In this document: one piece after another, positions 4,444 through 5,692 of the stretch
Layout of the letters: every line of letters begins with the position of its first letter
Numbering within the stretch: the first letter of the stretch is position 1
From: Nitrososphaerota archaeon
GTDB lineage: Archaea > Thermoproteota > Nitrososphaeria > Nitrososphaerales > CADDZS01
Direction: 5' to 3'
DNA length: 5,692 nucleotides
Assembly (NCBI GenBank): GCA_027886795.1
Contig: JAPCJU010000093.1
Span: 1 to 5,692 of the forward strand
Program-made: the position numbers and the translations under genes
Notes under the pieces: model-generated
Seen by the model: the letters and a program-made list of their open reading frames with translations, nothing else
Told to the model about the DNA's origin: nothing
Databases searched by the model: none

Positions 4444-5142
4444 GTGAAGCTAGAAGAAGCAAAAAGAGATCTATACCGGAGAAAAGCCAAGGAGGAGGGC
4501 TATCGAAGCAGAGCCGCGTTCAAACTTCTCCAACTGAATAACAAGTACAGAATTATTAGGGCGGGGTATAGCGTCGTGGATATTGGCGCTGCTCCAGGGG
4601 GGTGGCTAGAGGTTGCGGCCGAGCTGGTTGGTCAGAGAGGCGTAGTAGTTGGGGTGGACATTGTTCCGGTAAAGCCTGTTGGAAAAAACGCAAAAATAAT
4701 TCTGGAGGATGTCACCTCGGCAGAGTTTCCAAGTAAGGTTCAATCAGCTTTGGGTCGGGGGAAGGCTGACTGCGTTCTCGCCGACATGTCGCCTAAACTT
4801 TCTGGAATTTGGGACATGGACCACTTCAAGCAGATCGAGTTATGCCAGAGAGTGGTTGATATCTTACCGGAGATACTCGCTAGCGGAGGATCGAATGTGA
4901 TGAAAGCTTTTCACGGCGAAGAACTTGACCCGCTGATAAAGCGGCTGAGAAATTCATTCCATAGAGTCGAAATTTCAAAGCCCGACGCGAGTCGCAGCGA
5001 GAGCAGCGAGGTATATCTCGTCTCCATGGACTTTACCGGACGAGTTCAAGCAAGACCCTCTGAAGATCTCCCCGAGGAGCATCAGTCCGAACAGCAGCCG
5101 GATTCAACCGAGTCCGACTGGCAGAGTGACCGATTGACCTAA
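4444..5142 (+). CDS. rlmE: 23S rRNA 2'-O-ribose uridine methyltransferase RlmE (FtsJ/RrmJ family)
   Basis: RlmE methylates the 2'-OH of a uridine in the A-loop of 23S rRNA (U2552 in E. coli) using SAM. The 232-residue product begins with the family N terminus and GYRSRAAFKL (19-28), has SAM motif I VVDIGAAPGGWLEVA (44-58), then GVDIVPV (70-76), DCVLADMSPKLSG (109-121), NVMKAFHG (151-158) and SRSESSEVYLV (183-193). The catalytic K-D-K-E tetrad is readable as Lys27, Asp114, Lys154 and Glu189. The domain is complete by about residue 197. Residues 202-232 form an acidic, Ser/Gln/Pro-rich tail with no TRAM domain. This tail is encoded wholly within the 110-bp convergent overlap with trm1. The gene has its own predicted promoter and a good Shine-Dalgarno site. 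Convergence with another RNA methyltransferase gene is notable. Confidence 0.95.
   Translation: MKLEEAKRDLYRRKAKEEGYRSRAAFKLLQLNNKYRIIRAGYSVVDIGAAPGGWLEVAAELVGQRGVVVGVDIVPVKPVGKNAKIILEDVTSAEFPSKVQSALGRGKADCVLADMSPKLSGIWDMDHFKQIELCQRVVDILPEILASGGSNVMKAFHGEELDPLIKRLRNSFHRVEISKPDASRSESSEVYLVSMDFTGRVQARPSEDLPEEHQSEQQPDSTESDWQSDRLT
5033..5142. other. Convergent 3' coding overlap of rlmE and trm1
   Basis: The two coding regions share 110 bp, tail to tail. Each stop codon lies inside the other gene: the trm1 TAA at 5035-5033 and the rlmE TAA at 5140-5142. In this phase, first codon positions of both genes face each other, while second positions of one face third positions of the other. There is no intergenic space for terminators, so the mRNA 3' ends must be complementary over at least this length. 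Confidence 0.9.
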
Positions 5143-5692
5143 GCCCTGAAATCACATCTGCAATTTTCGGAGTTCTGGTTCCGATCAAGTCTGTCATCGC
5201 GGTGAGATCATAGTACAGCGGAATATCAAGCTCAGGATCAAATATCGACAATTCGGACAATTTCGCACAATTTGCGATGAAATCTTTCGACTGAATCTCC
5301 CCAATCCATAACGGGCCCGCGAGTTTCATCTCTTTGTTATCGCAATCCATGCACTCCAAATTTGTCTTGAGATCGGCGTAGAAATCAATTTGCGAAACAA
5401 TCTTCCGAAAGCCGCACTTGAAGCAGTGGAGGACATAGCCAATCTTGGTCTCGTTTTCCCGCGAATATCTGTTCCCAATTTCGACGAGCGAGTAGGCGCG
5501 GAAATAATGCATGTCATGGTGGCTAAACAAAGGAGTGATAGAAGCTTCGTACCTCATCGCTGTCAAGGCAAGTAATCCGAAAATGAGGCGCATGCCGACC
5601 TCGTGCGAGTAGTCCGTCCTGATCGGTAGTCCCAGATACTTTCTCTGCGCGACCCTTGGATAGATTCCACACAGAACAGCAGTGTCGGTTGC
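5033..5692 (-). CDS. trm1: tRNA (guanine26-N2)-dimethyltransferase Trm1, C-terminal part (5' end outside window)
   Basis: The minus-strand frame is open from the window edge to the TAA at 5035-5033, giving 219 codons. The ATG at 5593 is not the start: the 33 residues before it carry the conserved ATDTAVLCG and RKYLGLPIRTDYSHEVG motifs, so the gene begins beyond 5692. Trm1 makes N2,N2-dimethylguanosine at position 26 of tRNA with SAM; the ATDTA region is the end of its catalytic domain. Downstream are MRLIFGLLALTAMRYE, SHHDMHYFRAY, a probable zinc site (HCFKC and ECMDC, with CxxC pairs 20 residues apart), AGPLWIGEI, DIPLYYDL, and the terminal block SASRTRLNPAAVRTDAP. The SAM-binding N-terminal half is missing. 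Relatives usually have Thr-His-Phe where this copy reads Thr-Arg-Leu. The last 36 residues overlap rlmE antisense. Confidence 0.94.
   Translation of the reverse strand, partial: ATDTAVLCGIYPRVAQRKYLGLPIRTDYSHEVGMRLIFGLLALTAMRYEASITPLFSHHDMHYFRAYSLVEIGNRYSRENETKIGYVLHCFKCGFRKIVSQIDFYADLKTNLECMDCDNKEMKLAGPLWIGEIQSKDFIANCAKLSELSIFDPELDIPLYYDLTAMTDLIGTRTPKIADVISGLRSIGHSASRTRLNPAAVRTDAPRGDLQRVLLELVR

Noticed and set aside
5390..5575. Plus-strand frame of 61 codons
   Set aside because: It is antisense to the Trm1 cysteine-rich region, which is clearly conserved in the other frame.
5591..5593. ATG as the start of a 186-residue Trm1 protein
   Set aside because: The same frame continues upstream to the window edge with conserved Trm1 motifs (ATDTAVLCG), so this Met is internal.
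1..5692. Defence system, CRISPR array, insertion sequence, prophage or tRNA gene
   Set aside because: No repeat array, transposase, integrase, terminal inverted repeats or cloverleaf-like sequence was seen; all genes look like archaeal housekeeping families.

Overview
The window reads as archaeal chromosome, most likely from the TACK side and plausibly Thaumarchaeota/Nitrososphaeria-like. The lineage call is inference. The archaeal call rests on deoxyhypusine synthase, Gar1 next to transcription factor B (TFB), a TFE-beta/Rpc34-type factor with a C-terminal Cys4 motif, archaeal-type Trm1, TATA elements placed for short-leader or leaderless mRNAs, and frequent TTG/GTG starts. TFE-beta is known mainly from crenarchaeal and thaumarchaeal relatives, which points to TACK. 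Base composition looks close to even by eye. No RNA gene, insertion sequence, prophage or CRISPR array is visible. Coding density is high and the longest non-coding stretch is about 105 bp.

Layout. The 5' end of dys (deoxyhypusine synthase, minus strand, 1-293) diverges from nnrD (NAD(P)H-hydrate dehydratase, 366-1244), with one near-symmetric TATA-like element between them. nnrD and a UbiE/MenG-type methyltransferase gene (1268-2002) are 23 nt apart and probably co-transcribed. A PadR-family regulator (2065-2463) follows under its own promoter. Next comes gar1 (2541-2879) and, 3 nt later, tfb (2883-3824), the familiar archaeal gar1-tfb pair. A perfect 18-bp palindrome closes tfb. A TFE-beta-like gene (3902-4339) ends in a small GC hairpin plus T6. 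rlmE (23S rRNA ribose methyltransferase, 4444-5142) then converges on, and overlaps by 110 bp, the 3' part of trm1 (tRNA m2,2G26 methyltransferase, minus strand, 5033-5692), whose 5' end lies outside the window.

Together this is a housekeeping information-processing neighbourhood: transcription initiation (TFB, TFE-beta), RNA modification (Gar1, RlmE, Trm1) and translation-factor modification (Dys), with cofactor repair (NnrD) and a probable quinone methyltransferase alongside.

I found no wholly new multi-gene system. The points most worth a second look are: (1) the RlmE acidic C-terminal tail is encoded entirely antisense to the conserved end of trm1; (2) a 19-bp motif (16/19 identical) lies just upstream of the promoter of padR and again upstream of the promoter of gar1-tfb, suggesting that PadR controls itself and a general transcription factor operon; (3) five of the seven visible genuine starts other than that of dys are TTG or GTG.
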